Assembly (NCBI GenBank): GCA_963756715.1
Contig: CAVWOV010000019.1
Location: 457,180 to 521,179, forward strand
DNA: 64,000 nucleotides
Direction of reading: 5' to 3'
DNA from: VAZQ01 sp963756715
GTDB lineage: Bacteria; Pseudomonadota; Alphaproteobacteria; Rhizobiales; Xanthobacteraceae
Made by a program: the position numbers and the translations under genes. A model generated the notes under the pieces. That model saw only the letters and a list, made by a program, of their open reading frames with translations, ran no database searches and was not told where the DNA came from. Of this stretch, positions 38,989-48,072 are shown piece by piece (position 1 is the stretch's first letter; each line of letters opens with the position of its first letter).

Positions 38989-40147
38989 TTACGTCGGCAT
39001 GAAGCGCTCGCGGGTCGGGAAGTTCGCGAACGTCGCTTCCGGCACCTTGAAATTGGTGGCGAGCAGAAGGTGCGGGTTGGCCGCCACCCAGGCGCTGAGC
39101 GAGATCAATTCGTAGTTGCCGTTGTTGAGCACGATCAGCAATTCGAGCTCATCGGTGCCGGCGTTCTCGATGTAGTGGCCGTAGCCCTGCGGCACGTAGC
39201 CGACGTCGCCCGCGCTCATGTCTTCGGTGCGGGCGCGGCCGTTCGATCCGAACACACGCAGCCGGGCGCGCCCCGAAATGTAGTACTGCCATTCGTCGGC
39301 ATTAGGGTGCCAATGCATCTCACGCAGGCTGCCCGGCTTGATGCGCATCACCGCGCCGGTCATCGTGGTCGAGATCGGGAACTCGCGCTGCGACACCAGG
39401 CGGTTGCTGCCGCCGGGATATTCGTCGGGCCGCTGCGCCAGCAGCCGGTAACGATGCGTGAGCACGCTGCTGTTCAGCGAGCCCGGCGCAGGATCGGCCG
39501 GCAGCGGCGGCGGCACCGGTCCCTTGGCGATATAGACCTCGCTCTTGGGGAAGTTGGCGAAGGTCGCCGCCGGCACGCCGAACTCCTTCTGCAGCACCTC
39601 GGGCGAGCGTGTGCCCGATCCAGTCGGTGATGCTGAAGGTGCCGAACTCGGAGAAATAGCCGTTGTCGAACACCAGCACGAACAGGCAGTCCTCGCGGCC
39701 GATGCTCTGGATCGAGTGGCCGTGACCGCGCGGGAAGTACCAGACGTCACCCGGGCCGAAATCGACGATCTCGGAATGGCCCGTCGGATCGATGGTCGTG
39801 ACCCGGCACTGGCCCTTGATCATATAGGCCCATTCGGCCGCATTGGCGTGCCAGTGCAGCTCGCGCAGACCGCCCGGCGCCAGGCCCATCAAGACACCGG
39901 CGAGCTTTTCCGAGACCGGAAAGTCGACCACCGTCGCCTCTTTCGCCCAGCCGCCGTCCCAGGTCTTGGCAGCCTTGGTACCGAGCGGGAAGCGGAACGA
40001 GGGCAGTTCCTTGCCGGCCAGCACCGGCGGCGTCGGACCGAACGGCGGCTGCCCGTCGGCGTTCGCGTCCGACGCGGCGGCAGCCGCCACCATGCCGCCA
40101 ACGGCGGCAGCGCCGCCCAGCACGTATCGCCGTGAGATATTCGACAT
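38989..40147 (-). CDS. Exported bicupin, oxalate decarboxylase family (frameshift near 39610)
   Basis: The ATG at 40147 begins a likely Tat signal (SNISRRYVLGGAAAVGGM). The mature protein has two cupin domains, each with the manganese-binding set: LRELHWHANAAEWAYMI with FPRGHGHSIQ in the first, and REMHWHPNADEWQYYI with VPQGYGHYIENAG in the second. This is the plan of oxalate decarboxylase/oxidase. The frame shifts near 39610 (WIGHTLA to PEVLQKEFGV). A glutamate-containing lid that distinguishes decarboxylase from oxidase would be needed to decide the reaction; I cannot assign it with confidence. Neighbours are a TctC protein and an HbpS/GlcG protein. Confidence 0.87.
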
Positions 40148-40322
40148 GGCGGAGCTCCATTGTCCGGGCGCAGCCGACGCGCCAAGGGCGTTGGAAAGGG
40201 CTTCGGAATCATGCCGGATTCGCGAATGATTCAAAAGCACATTGCTTGCATGACGGCTGAGGAAGCTTTAACGCCGACGTTGCTTTTTACCCGAGGTCAA
40301 ACCGGCAACAACGGAGAAACGT

Positions 40323-40799
40323 ATGTCCATCATCACGCTCGACCAGGCCGACCGGCTGATCGACGCCATCCTCAAGCGCGGCGCCGAGCAGCAGCTTCGC
40401 CCGCTCGCCGTGATCGTGGTCGAGCCCGGCTGCAAGGTGAAAGCGTTCAAGAAGGAGGACGGCGCTTCGATGATCCGGTTCGAGATGACCTTCGGCAAAT
40501 GCTATGCGGCGCTGGCGCTCGGGCGCTCGTCGAAGCTCATCAAGGTCCGCCGCGCCGAGAAGCCAGCCTTCATGGACTACCTCGACAATGCCAGCGGCCA
40601 TCAGATCTTCGACGAGGGCGGCGGCCAGTTGATCCGCAACGACGAGGGCGAGATCATCGGCGCCGTCGGCGTGACCGGCGACACCGAGGAGATGGACGAC
40701 GTGCTGGCCCTCTACGGCATCCGCGCCGTCGGCCTGAAAACCGACGAGGACCTCGCCAGTCTCGGCCGCCGCAGCAGCGTGCGGCTGACCAACACGTAG
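40323..40799 (+). CDS. HbpS/GlcG-like haem-degrading domain protein
   Basis: A 158-residue cytoplasmic protein beginning at 40323 with a good GGAGAAACGT site. It has the single-domain GlcG/HbpS fold: LDQADRLIDAILKRGAEQQL, a core VVEPGCKVKAFKKEDGASMI, FGKCYAALALGRSS, a GGQLIRNDEGEIIGAVGVTG strand pair and the TGDTEEMDDVLALYGIRA end. Such proteins bind haem, corrinoids or small acids; the family is often found near glycolate and dicarboxylate genes. The exact role here is unknown. It lies between the bicupin and the DHDPS-like gene. Confidence 0.85.
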   Translation: MSIITLDQADRLIDAILKRGAEQQLRPLAVIVVEPGCKVKAFKKEDGASMIRFEMTFGKCYAALALGRSSKLIKVRRAEKPAFMDYLDNASGHQIFDEGGGQLIRNDEGEIIGAVGVTGDTEEMDDVLALYGIRAVGLKTDEDLASLGRRSSVRLTNT

Positions 40800-41002
40800 C
40801 CGGCTACGGCAAGGCGACAGGAGCAGCCGGGATTGCTTCCCAGTCGCTGCAATCAGAGGAATCGACGGCGGCTCGCCTGCCATGCCTGTCGCCGACAACG
40901 CACCTGCGGGATACCGGGGGGACTTTTGTCCCTCCGGATGGTATAAGCCCGGGCTTCCGATTTGCACGTTACGGTCAGGTTCCGGCCCAGGAGAGTTCAG
41001 AT

Positions 41003-41960
41003 ATGCCCCGTCATGCCGCTTTCGTCCCTCACGGTGTCATTCCGGCGGTCCTGCTGCCGTTCCACGACGATCTCTCGATCGACGAGAAGAGCTTCCGCAG
41101 TCACCTGCGCGACGTCGCGGCGGTGAAGGGGCTGTCCGCCATCACGATCAACGCCCATTCGACCGAAGTGGCGTCCTGTACGTTCGACGAACAACGGCGC
41201 GTGCTCGACATTACGCAGGACGAAGTCGGCGGCAAGTTGCCGATCGTCAACGGCATCTGGGCCGACGGCAGTCTCGAGGCGGCGCGCATCGCCCGCATGG
41301 CGGCCGAAGGCGGAGCTTCCGCGCTGCTGGTATTCCCGCCGGCGCCGTTTACGCTTCAGCAGTCGCCCGAAATGGCGCTCGCTCATTTCAAGCGCATCGC
41401 CGATGCGACCGACCTGCCGATCATCGTTTTCCAGTATCCGCTTGCCACCGGCCAGGGCTATCCGCGCGAGACGCTGCTGCGCATGACCGAGCAGGTGCCC
41501 TCGATCCGCGCCATCAAGGATTGGGCCGGCAATGTGCCGCAGCACGAAATGCAGATCCGGACGCTGCAAAATCTGCCGCGGCCGGTGAACGTACTCACGA
41601 CCCACAGCGCGTGGCTGTTCTCGTCGCTGGTGCTCGGCTGCAACGGGCTCCTGTCCGGCTAGCGGCAGTGTCATTGCGGACCTGCAGGCGCAGTTGTTCC
41701 GCGCCGTACAGGCCAACGATCTCGCCGAAGCAAAACGCCTCAACGACCGGATCTATCCGCTTGCCCAGGTGTTCTACGCTGAGCCTTGGGCCGACATGCA
41801 TAACCGCATGAAGGAAGCGCTGGTGCTGCTCGGCCGGTTGCCGCGCGCGGTGGTGCGGCCGCCGCTCACCAAGCTCGGTCGCGCCGAGATCGACCGCATC
41901 CGTGCGGCGCTGGTGGAGGCGGGCCTGCTGGACGCCAAGGCCAACCGCGACGCCGCGTAG
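41003..41960 (+). CDS. Dihydrodipicolinate synthase-family aldolase (frameshift near 41660)
   Basis: A class I aldolase of about 318 residues starting at 41003 with GGAGAG upstream. DHDPS-family marks are PAVLLPFHDDLSIDEKSFRS, the VNGIWADGSLEAARIARMA segment, LLVFPPAPFTLQQ, the tyrosine of VFQYPLATGQG and the Schiff-base lysine in IRAIKDWAGN. Near 41660 an extra T creates a false stop (GGCTAGCGG); removing it joins LLSG to SGSVIADLQAQLF and the frame runs to 41960. The GTT strand that binds pyruvate carboxylate is replaced by HSTEVASC, so it is probably not DapA but a relative acting on another keto acid. Confidence 0.88.
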
Positions 41961-42035
41961 CGTTGCCTCCGGAGCGTCAGGAGGCCTTGATCCCGCCGCA
42001 GGTTTCGGGATAGGTCCGCGGCTAATGGAGATGTC

Positions 42036-42293
42036 ATGAGTACCCTATCCGGCCAAGCTGGCGGTCGCCGAATCCTCTGGCGGAACGTGTTGACCGTCAT
42101 GAGCGCGGCGATCCTGATCGGCGCCGAGGTGTTCGGCGCGGCCTTCGCGGGCGGCTGGGCGATCGCCAACCTGCTCGATCTCGGACATTACGGGGTCTAT
42201 ATCGCGCAGGGCATCTTCTTCATTTGCGGGCTCGCCGTGATGATCGGATTCATCCGCCACGCCCGGCGCATCGAGCCTTTCACCCGAGGTTAG
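42036..42293 (+). CDS. Small membrane protein of unknown function
   Basis: An 85-residue protein from an ATG at 42036 with GGAGATGTC upstream. Two hydrophobic helices (residues about 24-46 and 53-73) are separated by a short LLDLGHYGVYI loop, and the tail is basic (RHARRIEPFTRG). No family is recognised. The plan resembles short two-helix proteins common in Bradyrhizobium relatives. It stands 75 bases after the aldolase gene. Confidence 0.72.
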   Translation: MSTLSGQAGGRRILWRNVLTVMSAAILIGAEVFGAAFAGGWAIANLLDLGHYGVYIAQGIFFICGLAVMIGFIRHARRIEPFTRG

Positions 42294-42534
42294 CGCCACG
42301 CTGCGGGACGCTTGAGCGCGGCCGTTCGTATCTACGGCTCGTGCACGAATGCGGTCGCGATAATGCGTACCCTCACAATCAATTCGTCGCACACAATCAC
42401 TTGAGCACGCTGGGGCGGCGGGCCAAATTTCTTGCCACTTCTGGCGAAATCTCCTATTTGGGAAATGCCCAATTTCGCACGTGCCTGTGGCCGTGTGTCG
42501 ATCGGTGGGCATCCGGACAAGAGGCCGGACAGCC

Positions 42535-42850
42535 GCCTAAGGGAGAGAACTCACTCCCTTGCTCATGCGATCGGCAGCCGGAGGCGAAACCGGCGCACCC
42601 CGCCCTCAACGGGGAACGCGGCTTAAAGCAACGACGGAGCGGGCTTTTTTGGCAGTGCCGGCGCGAATGCCGGATCGACCGAGAAGGCTTGTCCATCTTT
42701 GCCGGCCGTGCGGAGCGGGCTCTCGCTCATCCGGACCAAGGCAACCATCGCGTGACGGAACGGACGGACGCGCTCTGCGTTCGTCACGAGCCTCACAGGA
42801 GGTTCACCGGGCGACTACGCCGCCCTTGCCGGTTAGGGAGCAGCGTCGAG
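42535..42850 (+). promoter_or_regulatory. Structured 5' leader of the decarboxylase gene, candidate speF-type RNA
   Basis: The 557 bases before the decarboxylase hold no supported gene but several clear hairpins. AAGGGAG/CTCCCTT pairs at 42539-42560. GCCGG/CCGGC pairs at 42577-42594. A CCCGC/GCGGG stem followed by six T (42599-42650) could be a terminator. GAGCCTC/GAGGTTC at 42788-42805 encloses an AGGAGG sequence. A conserved leader named speF is known upstream of alphaproteobacterial ornithine decarboxylase genes. Position and structure fit, but I have not matched its consensus. The stretch 42294-42534 shows nothing else. Confidence 0.55.
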
Positions 42851-43981
42851 ATGACTGCCCGCATCCGCGAATTCCTGAAGAACCGCAAGGACGAAGGCCC
42901 CTGTCTGGTGGTCGACCTCGACGTCGTCCGTGAAAACTATCTGTCGTTCGCCAGGGCTCTGCCGGATTCCCGCGTGTACTACGCCGTGAAGGCCAATCCG
43001 GCGCCGGAAATCTTGAAGCTGCTCGCCGAGTTGGGCGCCTGCTTCGACGTCGCGTCGGTGAGCGAGACCGAATCCGTGCTTGCCGCCGGCGTGACGCCGG
43101 ACCGCATCTCGTACGGCAACACCGTCAAGAAGGAGAGCGAGATCGCCGCCGCCTTCCGGCTCGGCATCACGCTCTTCGCCATCGACTGCGAAGCCGAGGC
43201 CGAAAAAGTCGCCCGCGCGGCGCCTGGCGCGCGCGTGATCTGCCGCATCCATTGCGACGGCACCGGCGCCGAATGGCCGCTGTCGCGCAAGTTCGGCTGC
43301 GAGCCCGGCTACGCGGTCGACATTCTCGAACATGCCCACCGCCACGGCCTCGTGCCCTACGGCGTCTCCTTCCACGTCGGCTCGCAACAGCACAACGTGG
43401 AGGCCTGGGACCGGGCACTCGCCTCGACCGCCGCGATCTTCCGCGGCTGCGCCGAGCGTGGCATCCCGCTGTCCATGGTCAATCTCGGCGGCGGCTTTCC
43501 GGCGAAATACGTGCGCAAGACGCCGAAGCTCGAGTCCTACGGCAAGGCGATCTTCCGGGCACTGCGCAAGCACTTCGGCAACGACATTCCGAACACGATC
43601 ATCGAGCCGGGCCGCGGCCTCGTCGGCAATGCCGGCATCATCGAGGCCGAGGTGGTGCTGGTGTCCAAGCGCTCGCCCGAGGACGATATCCGCTGGGTCT
43701 ATCTCGACATCGGCAAGTTTCATGGCCTTGCCGAGACCATCGAGGAATCGATCCGGTATCCGATCCGCACCCGCAAGGATCGCGACGAGATGGCGCCCTG
43801 CATCATCGCCGGGCCGACCTGCGATTCGGTCGATGTGCTGTACGAGAAGAATCCGTATCCGCTGCCGGTGTCGCTCGCGATCGGCGACAAGGTGCTGATC
43901 GAGGCGACCGGCGCCTACACGACGACTTACTCGTCGGTGGGCTTCAACGGCTATCCACCACTGCGGCAATACGTGATTTGA
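42851..43981 (+). CDS. PLP-dependent ornithine/lysine-type decarboxylase, fold type III
   Basis: A 376-residue decarboxylase of the eukaryotic-type ornithine decarboxylase family, which makes putrescine (or cadaverine). The PLP lysine is in YYAVKANPAPEILKLLAELG, followed by GACFDVASVSE, the HVGSQQHNVEAW histidine region, the glycine-rich GGGFPAKY, the phosphate-binding EPGRGLVG and the active-site cysteine of GPTCDSVDVLYE. The start at 42851 has AGGGAG ten bases upstream; the frame is open further but covers only the leader. Ornithine versus lysine or diaminopimelate preference cannot be fixed from sequence, although size and motifs favour ornithine. Confidence 0.92.
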   Translation: MTARIREFLKNRKDEGPCLVVDLDVVRENYLSFARALPDSRVYYAVKANPAPEILKLLAELGACFDVASVSETESVLAAGVTPDRISYGNTVKKESEIAAAFRLGITLFAIDCEAEAEKVARAAPGARVICRIHCDGTGAEWPLSRKFGCEPGYAVDILEHAHRHGLVPYGVSFHVGSQQHNVEAWDRALASTAAIFRGCAERGIPLSMVNLGGGFPAKYVRKTPKLESYGKAIFRALRKHFGNDIPNTIIEPGRGLVGNAGIIEAEVVLVSKRSPEDDIRWVYLDIGKFHGLAETIEESIRYPIRTRKDRDEMAPCIIAGPTCDSVDVLYEKNPYPLPVSLAIGDKVLIEATGAYTTTYSSVGFNGYPPLRQYVI

Positions 43982-44173
43982 CGGCTGCGGAAGAAACTTC
44001 CAGCCGACCACAGCCAATTCGCGGGCAGAGTTGCGGGCAGCCCTCTTACCGTCGCTACCTGCTTGATATTACCGCGAAATCACCACAGTCTGTGGCGATA
44101 GAGGCGCCCCCACGGAACGCCGCCCGAGGGATGACCTGGAACTGATGGGCGTACTGAGCGACGCGAGGTTGGA

Positions 44174-44707
44174 ATGAGATTTTGGTCCATGAAGCTGTTG
44201 ATCGTAGCAGCCATCATCTCGATGGGCGCGCCGGTGCTGGCGGCGGCCGAGCCTTCCGCCGTAGGCCTGTGGGAACAGGTCGACGAAAATTCCGGCAAGG
44301 CCGAAAGCTGGTTCCGCATCACCGAAAAGAACGGCGTCTACCAGGGTACGATCGTCAAGATATTTCCCAAGCCGGGCGAAGATCCCAAAAAGAAATGGCT
44401 CTGCGACAAATGCGAAGGCGACGAGCGCAATGCACCGGTGCTGGGCTTGGCGCTGATCAAGGGCATGGAGCGCAAGGGGCTTGAATACGAGAACGGCACG
44501 ATCATGGACCCCCGCGATGGCACGGTATACCGCGCGCTCATGCGGCTGAGCCCCGACAACCAGCATCTCGAAGTCCGCGGCTTCCTCGGCTTCGCGCTGC
44601 TGGGCCGCAGCCAAATCTGGAACCGCCTGCCCGACAACGCACTCGATCCGAAGCCGGCGATCCACCCGGGATCCAAGAATTCTTCCAAGAGCAAGGGCGC
44701 GCCCTAA
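44174..44707 (+). CDS. Exported DUF2147 protein
   Basis: A 177-residue protein with a signal peptide (MKLLIVAAIISMGAPVLAAA) and a single DUF2147 domain: VGLWEQVDENSGKAESWFRI, YQGTIVKIFPKPGEDPKKKW, a CDKCEGDERNAPVLGLALI segment with two cysteines, ENGTIMDPRDGTVYRALMRL and LEVRGFLGFALLGRSQIWNR. The fold is a lipocalin-like barrel; the function is unknown. The start at 44174 has GAGGTTGG upstream. It converges with the WD40 gene. Confidence 0.9.
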   Translation: MRFWSMKLLIVAAIISMGAPVLAAAEPSAVGLWEQVDENSGKAESWFRITEKNGVYQGTIVKIFPKPGEDPKKKWLCDKCEGDERNAPVLGLALIKGMERKGLEYENGTIMDPRDGTVYRALMRLSPDNQHLEVRGFLGFALLGRSQIWNRLPDNALDPKPAIHPGSKNSSKSKGAP

Positions 44708-44729
44708 GCGCTGATTGGCGCGTCTCGCG

Positions 44730-45737
44730 TCATTCAAGCGCGAGCACGCCGGCGTCGCCGTCCTCGGTTCCGAACGCCAGCATGTTGCCGCTGGCACTCC
44801 AGGCAAGCGCCGTCACCGGCGCAGCGGCGGGCTTGCGGGCCAGCACTTCGGCGCCGTCCTCGATGCGCACGATCAGAACGAGCCCGTCCGCGGCGCCGAT
44901 TGCCACGACCTCCTGTTTCGGATGGCAGGCGACCACCTCCACCTGCGCCTCCATCGGCGCCAGGATGCGGGGTTGCTTGCCCATCGGGCCCTCCTTCGCC
45001 TGAAACGGCCAGAGGACGAGCTGGTTCGAGCCTGACGTCGCGAGCCACTTGCCGCCGGACGTCCATTCGAGCGATCGCACCCGCGCGGCGTAGCCCGACA
45101 TCCGCATATCCTTGTGGTCGGCCATCCTCCAGCCATGGAGCATGGGCTCCTGCATGGTGGTCACGAGGAATTTTCCGTCGGGGCTGACCGTCACGCCAAG
45201 ATGCGAGCCCTTCCATTCAAAGCGCTCGGGCTCAGTCTGCGCATTCGGAAACCACAGCGACGCGCCATTGTAGTGCGCGACGGCAAGGCGAAACCCCTTC
45301 GGCGCGAAGGCAAGCCCGCCGGGCGTCGAGGGCAATTCCAGCACGCGCTCTTCGCCCTTGTCGGTACGCGCAAACGCCTGCTTGCCGGCCGACCACGCCA
45401 TCGCGTTGCCGGGACCGACCGCGACATGGTCGATCCAGCGGCGCTTGGCATCGGTCGCCACGACCGTAAACTCGCCGTCGGCTGACGTTGCGACGACCTT
45501 GCCGTCGTCACCGCCGGTCACCACGCAATCGTCGCCCATGGCCGCGCTGAGAATGCCGCCGCCATGGACCGGCACGCGCCGCTCCGTGCCGTCTTTACCA
45601 GCCAGCAGCAGGCATTCCTCGGCGAGGACAAAGACCGCCGTATCCTGGAGGAAATGCGCCGAGACCACGGCGCCGTCCGTTCTGACGTGGCGCGTGCGTT
45701 CGACAACGGAAGGGATGTTTTCGTGCGTATCGGTCAA
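44730..45737 (-). CDS. WD40-repeat protein
   Basis: A 335-residue protein made of WD-like blades, seen as repeated segments such as VVTGGDDGKVVATSADGEFT, VAVGPGNAMAWSAGKQAF, LGVTVSPDGKFLVTTMQEPM and RSLEWTSGGKWLATSGSNQL. The last blade is TALAWSASGNMLAFGTEDGD. No signal peptide or catalytic domain is present, so it is probably a cytoplasmic scaffold. The only start in frame is a TTG at 45737 with GGAGG upstream, the latter inside a palindromic repeat. The gene lies next to the CobW GTPase on the same strand, after a repeat; in relatives such WD40 proteins accompany zinc-family CobW genes, so a metal role is plausible. Confidence 0.85.
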   Translation of the reverse strand: MTDTHENIPSVVERTRHVRTDGAVVSAHFLQDTAVFVLAEECLLLAGKDGTERRVPVHGGGILSAAMGDDCVVTGGDDGKVVATSADGEFTVVATDAKRRWIDHVAVGPGNAMAWSAGKQAFARTDKGEERVLELPSTPGGLAFAPKGFRLAVAHYNGASLWFPNAQTEPERFEWKGSHLGVTVSPDGKFLVTTMQEPMLHGWRMADHKDMRMSGYAARVRSLEWTSGGKWLATSGSNQLVLWPFQAKEGPMGKQPRILAPMEAQVEVVACHPKQEVVAIGAADGLVLIVRIEDGAEVLARKPAAAPVTALAWSASGNMLAFGTEDGDAGVLALE

Positions 45738-45750
45738 AGCGCCTCGCCTC

Positions 45751-45859
45751 CCTCATCCTGAGGAGGCGCGAAGCGCGCGTCTCGAAGGATGGCAGCAGGT
45801 TCCGAACTTGCGGCCATGCTTCGAGACGCGTTGCTGCGCAACGCTCCTCAGCATGAGGC
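45751..45859. repeat. Dispersed palindromic element (CCTCATCCTGAGGAG type)
   Basis: The element runs from CCTCATCCTGAGGAGG through CGCGAAGCGCG and GTCTCGAAGGATG to CTTCGAGACGCG and CTCCTCAGCATGAGG. The left and right halves are inverted copies of each other, giving a long cruciform or RNA hairpin. It is the well-known intergenic repeat type of Bradyrhizobium and Rhodopseudomonas genomes, here between the CobW gene and the WD40 gene. Confidence 0.85.
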
Positions 45860-45876
45860 CGAGTGAAGATCATCGA

Positions 45877-46923
45877 TCAGGCGACACAAGATTCAAAGCC
45901 CTGCCTGATCTTCTCTTCCGGCAGGTTGCGGCCAATGAAGACGATGCGGCTCAAGCGCTCTTCGCCCTCTTTCCACGGCCGCTGGTGATCGCCATCCAGG
46001 ATCATGTGAACGCCCTGAAACACGAAGCGCTCGTTGTCATCCTTGAACGACAGGATGCCCTTGCTGCGCAGGATGCTGGGACCTTCCTTCTGCACGAGGT
46101 CCTGCACCCAGGGGAAAAACTTGTCGGGGTTGAGCGGTTTGTCGGTCTTGAGCGAGAGCGACTGCATCTCCTCGTCGTGATAATGCTTGAGCCCGCCGTG
46201 CTGGTGCGCTTCGCCGTGCTCGTGATGGTGGTGATCGTGCTCATGGCCGTGATCGTGGTCATGATCATGGTGGTGGTCGCCATCGAGGAATTCCGGTTCG
46301 ATCTCCAGAATGCGGTCGAGATCGAAGGCGTTGCGCCCCAGAATTTCATTGATCGGAATCTGCGCGCGCTCGGTACGATGCACTCTCGCATAGGGGTTGA
46401 TGCCGCGGATGCGCGCCTCAACCTCCGCGAGTTGATCCGGCTTCACCAGATCGGTCTTGTTGAGCAGGATCACGTCCGCGAAGGCGATCTGGTTCTTGGC
46501 TTCGGGGGCATCCTTGAGCCGGTCCTGCAGCCATTTTGCGTCCGCCACGGTGACCACCGCATCGAGCTTGGCCTTGCGCCCGACGTTCTCGTCCATGAAG
46601 AAGGTCTGCGCCACCGGCGCCGGATCGGCGAGCCCGGTGGTCTCCACGATGATGGCGTCGAACTTGCCCTTGCGCCGCATCAGGCCGTCGATGATGCGCA
46701 CCAGATCGCCGCGCACGGTGCAGCAGATACAGCCGTTGTTCATCTCGAATACTTCCTCGTCGGCGCCCACCACGAGGTCGTTGTCGATGCCGATCTCACC
46801 GAACTCGTTGACGATGACGGCAAACTTCTGGCCGTGCGGCTCTGATAGGATGCGGTTGAGCAGCGTGGTCTTGCCGGCACCGAGATATCCGGTCAGCACG
46901 GTGACGGGAATTTTTTCTGACAT
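45877..46923 (-). CDS. CobW/COG0523 GTP-binding metallochaperone
   Basis: A 348-residue G3E GTPase that inserts or delivers a metal, most likely zinc. Walker A is GYLGAGKTT (residues 12-20), the metal-binding motif is C65-I-C67-C68, ETTGLADPAPVAQTF is the Walker B region and NKTD gives guanine specificity. A histidine-rich loop (about residues 225-255) precedes the CobW C-terminal domain. The start has a strong AAGGAG. Four kilobases away is a Zur-controlled zinc transporter, but I see no Zur box upstream of this gene. The gene is intact. Confidence 0.94.
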   Translation of the reverse strand: MSEKIPVTVLTGYLGAGKTTLLNRILSEPHGQKFAVIVNEFGEIGIDNDLVVGADEEVFEMNNGCICCTVRGDLVRIIDGLMRRKGKFDAIIVETTGLADPAPVAQTFFMDENVGRKAKLDAVVTVADAKWLQDRLKDAPEAKNQIAFADVILLNKTDLVKPDQLAEVEARIRGINPYARVHRTERAQIPINEILGRNAFDLDRILEIEPEFLDGDHHHDHDHDHGHEHDHHHHEHGEAHQHGGLKHYHDEEMQSLSLKTDKPLNPDKFFPWVQDLVQKEGPSILRSKGILSFKDDNERFVFQGVHMILDGDHQRPWKEGEERLSRIVFIGRNLPEEKIRQGFESCVA

Positions 46924-47087
46924 GCGTTACTCCTTGCCGGGCGAACATATAGGACCCCGCCGGCAAACTCCAACCGCCGGGGCCTGTTGATGGCGCGGCC
47001 TACGGCGGGCCCGGACTGCACGAATTGCCACAATTTGGACGGCGCTATATCGCGAAATCACGACATCGAAGCGGAAAGGGACAGGTC

Positions 47088-48026
47088 ATGGGCAGCAAGA
47101 ACCTGGGCTATGCCATCATCGTCAGCCTTCTGGCGCTGTTTGGCCTCACCATCGTTTTCGGAAGCTGGTACACCATCGACCAGACCCAGCGCGGTGTGCT
47201 GCTGCGCAACGGCGCCTTCGTCGAGGTCGTGCAGCCCGGCCTGCATTTCAAATGGCCGTGGATCGACACCGTCTCCAAGATCGACATGCAGACCCACACC
47301 TTCGCGTGGAGCAAGATGGAGGCGTATTCGGCTGACCAGCAGCCGGCCCATCTCAAGGTCTCGGTCACGCTCCACGTCGCCGCCGACAAGGTGCCGGAAA
47401 TGTATTCGCGTTTCCGCGGCGAGCAGCAGGCGGCGGTCGACCGCACGATCGCGCCGCATATCAACGAGAAGGTGAAGGTTGTGTTCGGCCAGTATACCGC
47501 CGCGCGCGCCATCAGCGCCCGCGGCCAGCTCAATGCCGACGCCGCCAAGGCGCTCACCGAGGCGATCGCCTATGATCCGGTGTTCGCCATCGAGAGCGTG
47601 CAGATCGAGGACATTTCGTTCTCGGCCGACTACATCCAATCGGTCGAGCAGCGCATGCAGGCCGAAGTCGAAGTGCAACGGCTGCAGCAGAATTTGGCGC
47701 GTGAAAAAGTGCAGGCCGAGATCGTCGTGACCCAGGCCAAGGCCAAAGCCGACGCGGTGCGTGCCGACGCACAGGCGCAATCCGATGCCATCCGCTTCAA
47801 GGGCGAAGCGGACGCCGCCGCCATCAAGGCGCGCGGCACCGGCCAAGCCGCAGCGATCCAGGCCAGGGGCGCAGCCGAGGCGACTGCGATCCGCGCCAAG
47901 AGTGAGGCCTTGGGACAGAACCCGCAGCTTGTTCCGCTGCTGCAGGCCGAGCGCTGGGACGGCAAGCTGCCGGCCAGCATGATCCCTGGTGGCGCGGTGC
48001 CGATGCTGAGCCTGCAACCGCGATAA
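47088..48026 (+). CDS. Prohibitin-like SPFH protein
   Basis: A 312-residue protein with an N-terminal membrane segment (AIIVSLLALFGLTIVFGSWY). The SPFH domain follows with TQRGVLLRNGAFVEVVQPGL, a FRGEQQAAVDRTIAPHINEK segment and IESVQIEDISFSADYIQSVE. An alanine-rich coiled coil of about 100 residues ends the protein. It resembles prohibitin/HflC-type scaffolds that form rings on the membrane and control proteases, but no hflK partner is adjacent. The ATG at 47088 has GGGACAGG upstream. A GC-rich hairpin separates it from the converging znuA gene. Confidence 0.9.
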   Translation: MGSKNLGYAIIVSLLALFGLTIVFGSWYTIDQTQRGVLLRNGAFVEVVQPGLHFKWPWIDTVSKIDMQTHTFAWSKMEAYSADQQPAHLKVSVTLHVAADKVPEMYSRFRGEQQAAVDRTIAPHINEKVKVVFGQYTAARAISARGQLNADAAKALTEAIAYDPVFAIESVQIEDISFSADYIQSVEQRMQAEVEVQRLQQNLAREKVQAEIVVTQAKAKADAVRADAQAQSDAIRFKGEADAAAIKARGTGQAAAIQARGAAEATAIRAKSEALGQNPQLVPLLQAERWDGKLPASMIPGGAVPMLSLQPR

Positions 48027-48039
48027 CGGCGTAACGCGT

Positions 48040-48057
48040 CCCGGCCGACGGGCCGGG
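48040..48057. terminator. GC-rich hairpin between converging genes
   Basis: CCCGGCC (48040-48046) pairs with GGCCGGG (48051-48057) around GACG, between the SPFH gene and znuA. No T-run follows on either strand, so it is at best a weak or Rho-assisted terminator. Confidence 0.4.
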
Positions 48058-48072
48058 CACGAGATGGCCCAT

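Noticed and set aside
42224..42850. A 209-codon N-terminal extension of the decarboxylase
   Set aside because: The extension has no family similarity, contains the hairpin leader, and the conserved protein begins exactly at the ATG at 42851 with a ribosome binding site.
45751..45859. Insertion sequence remnant
   Set aside because: There is no transposase or target duplication; the sequence is a known type of dispersed palindromic repeat.
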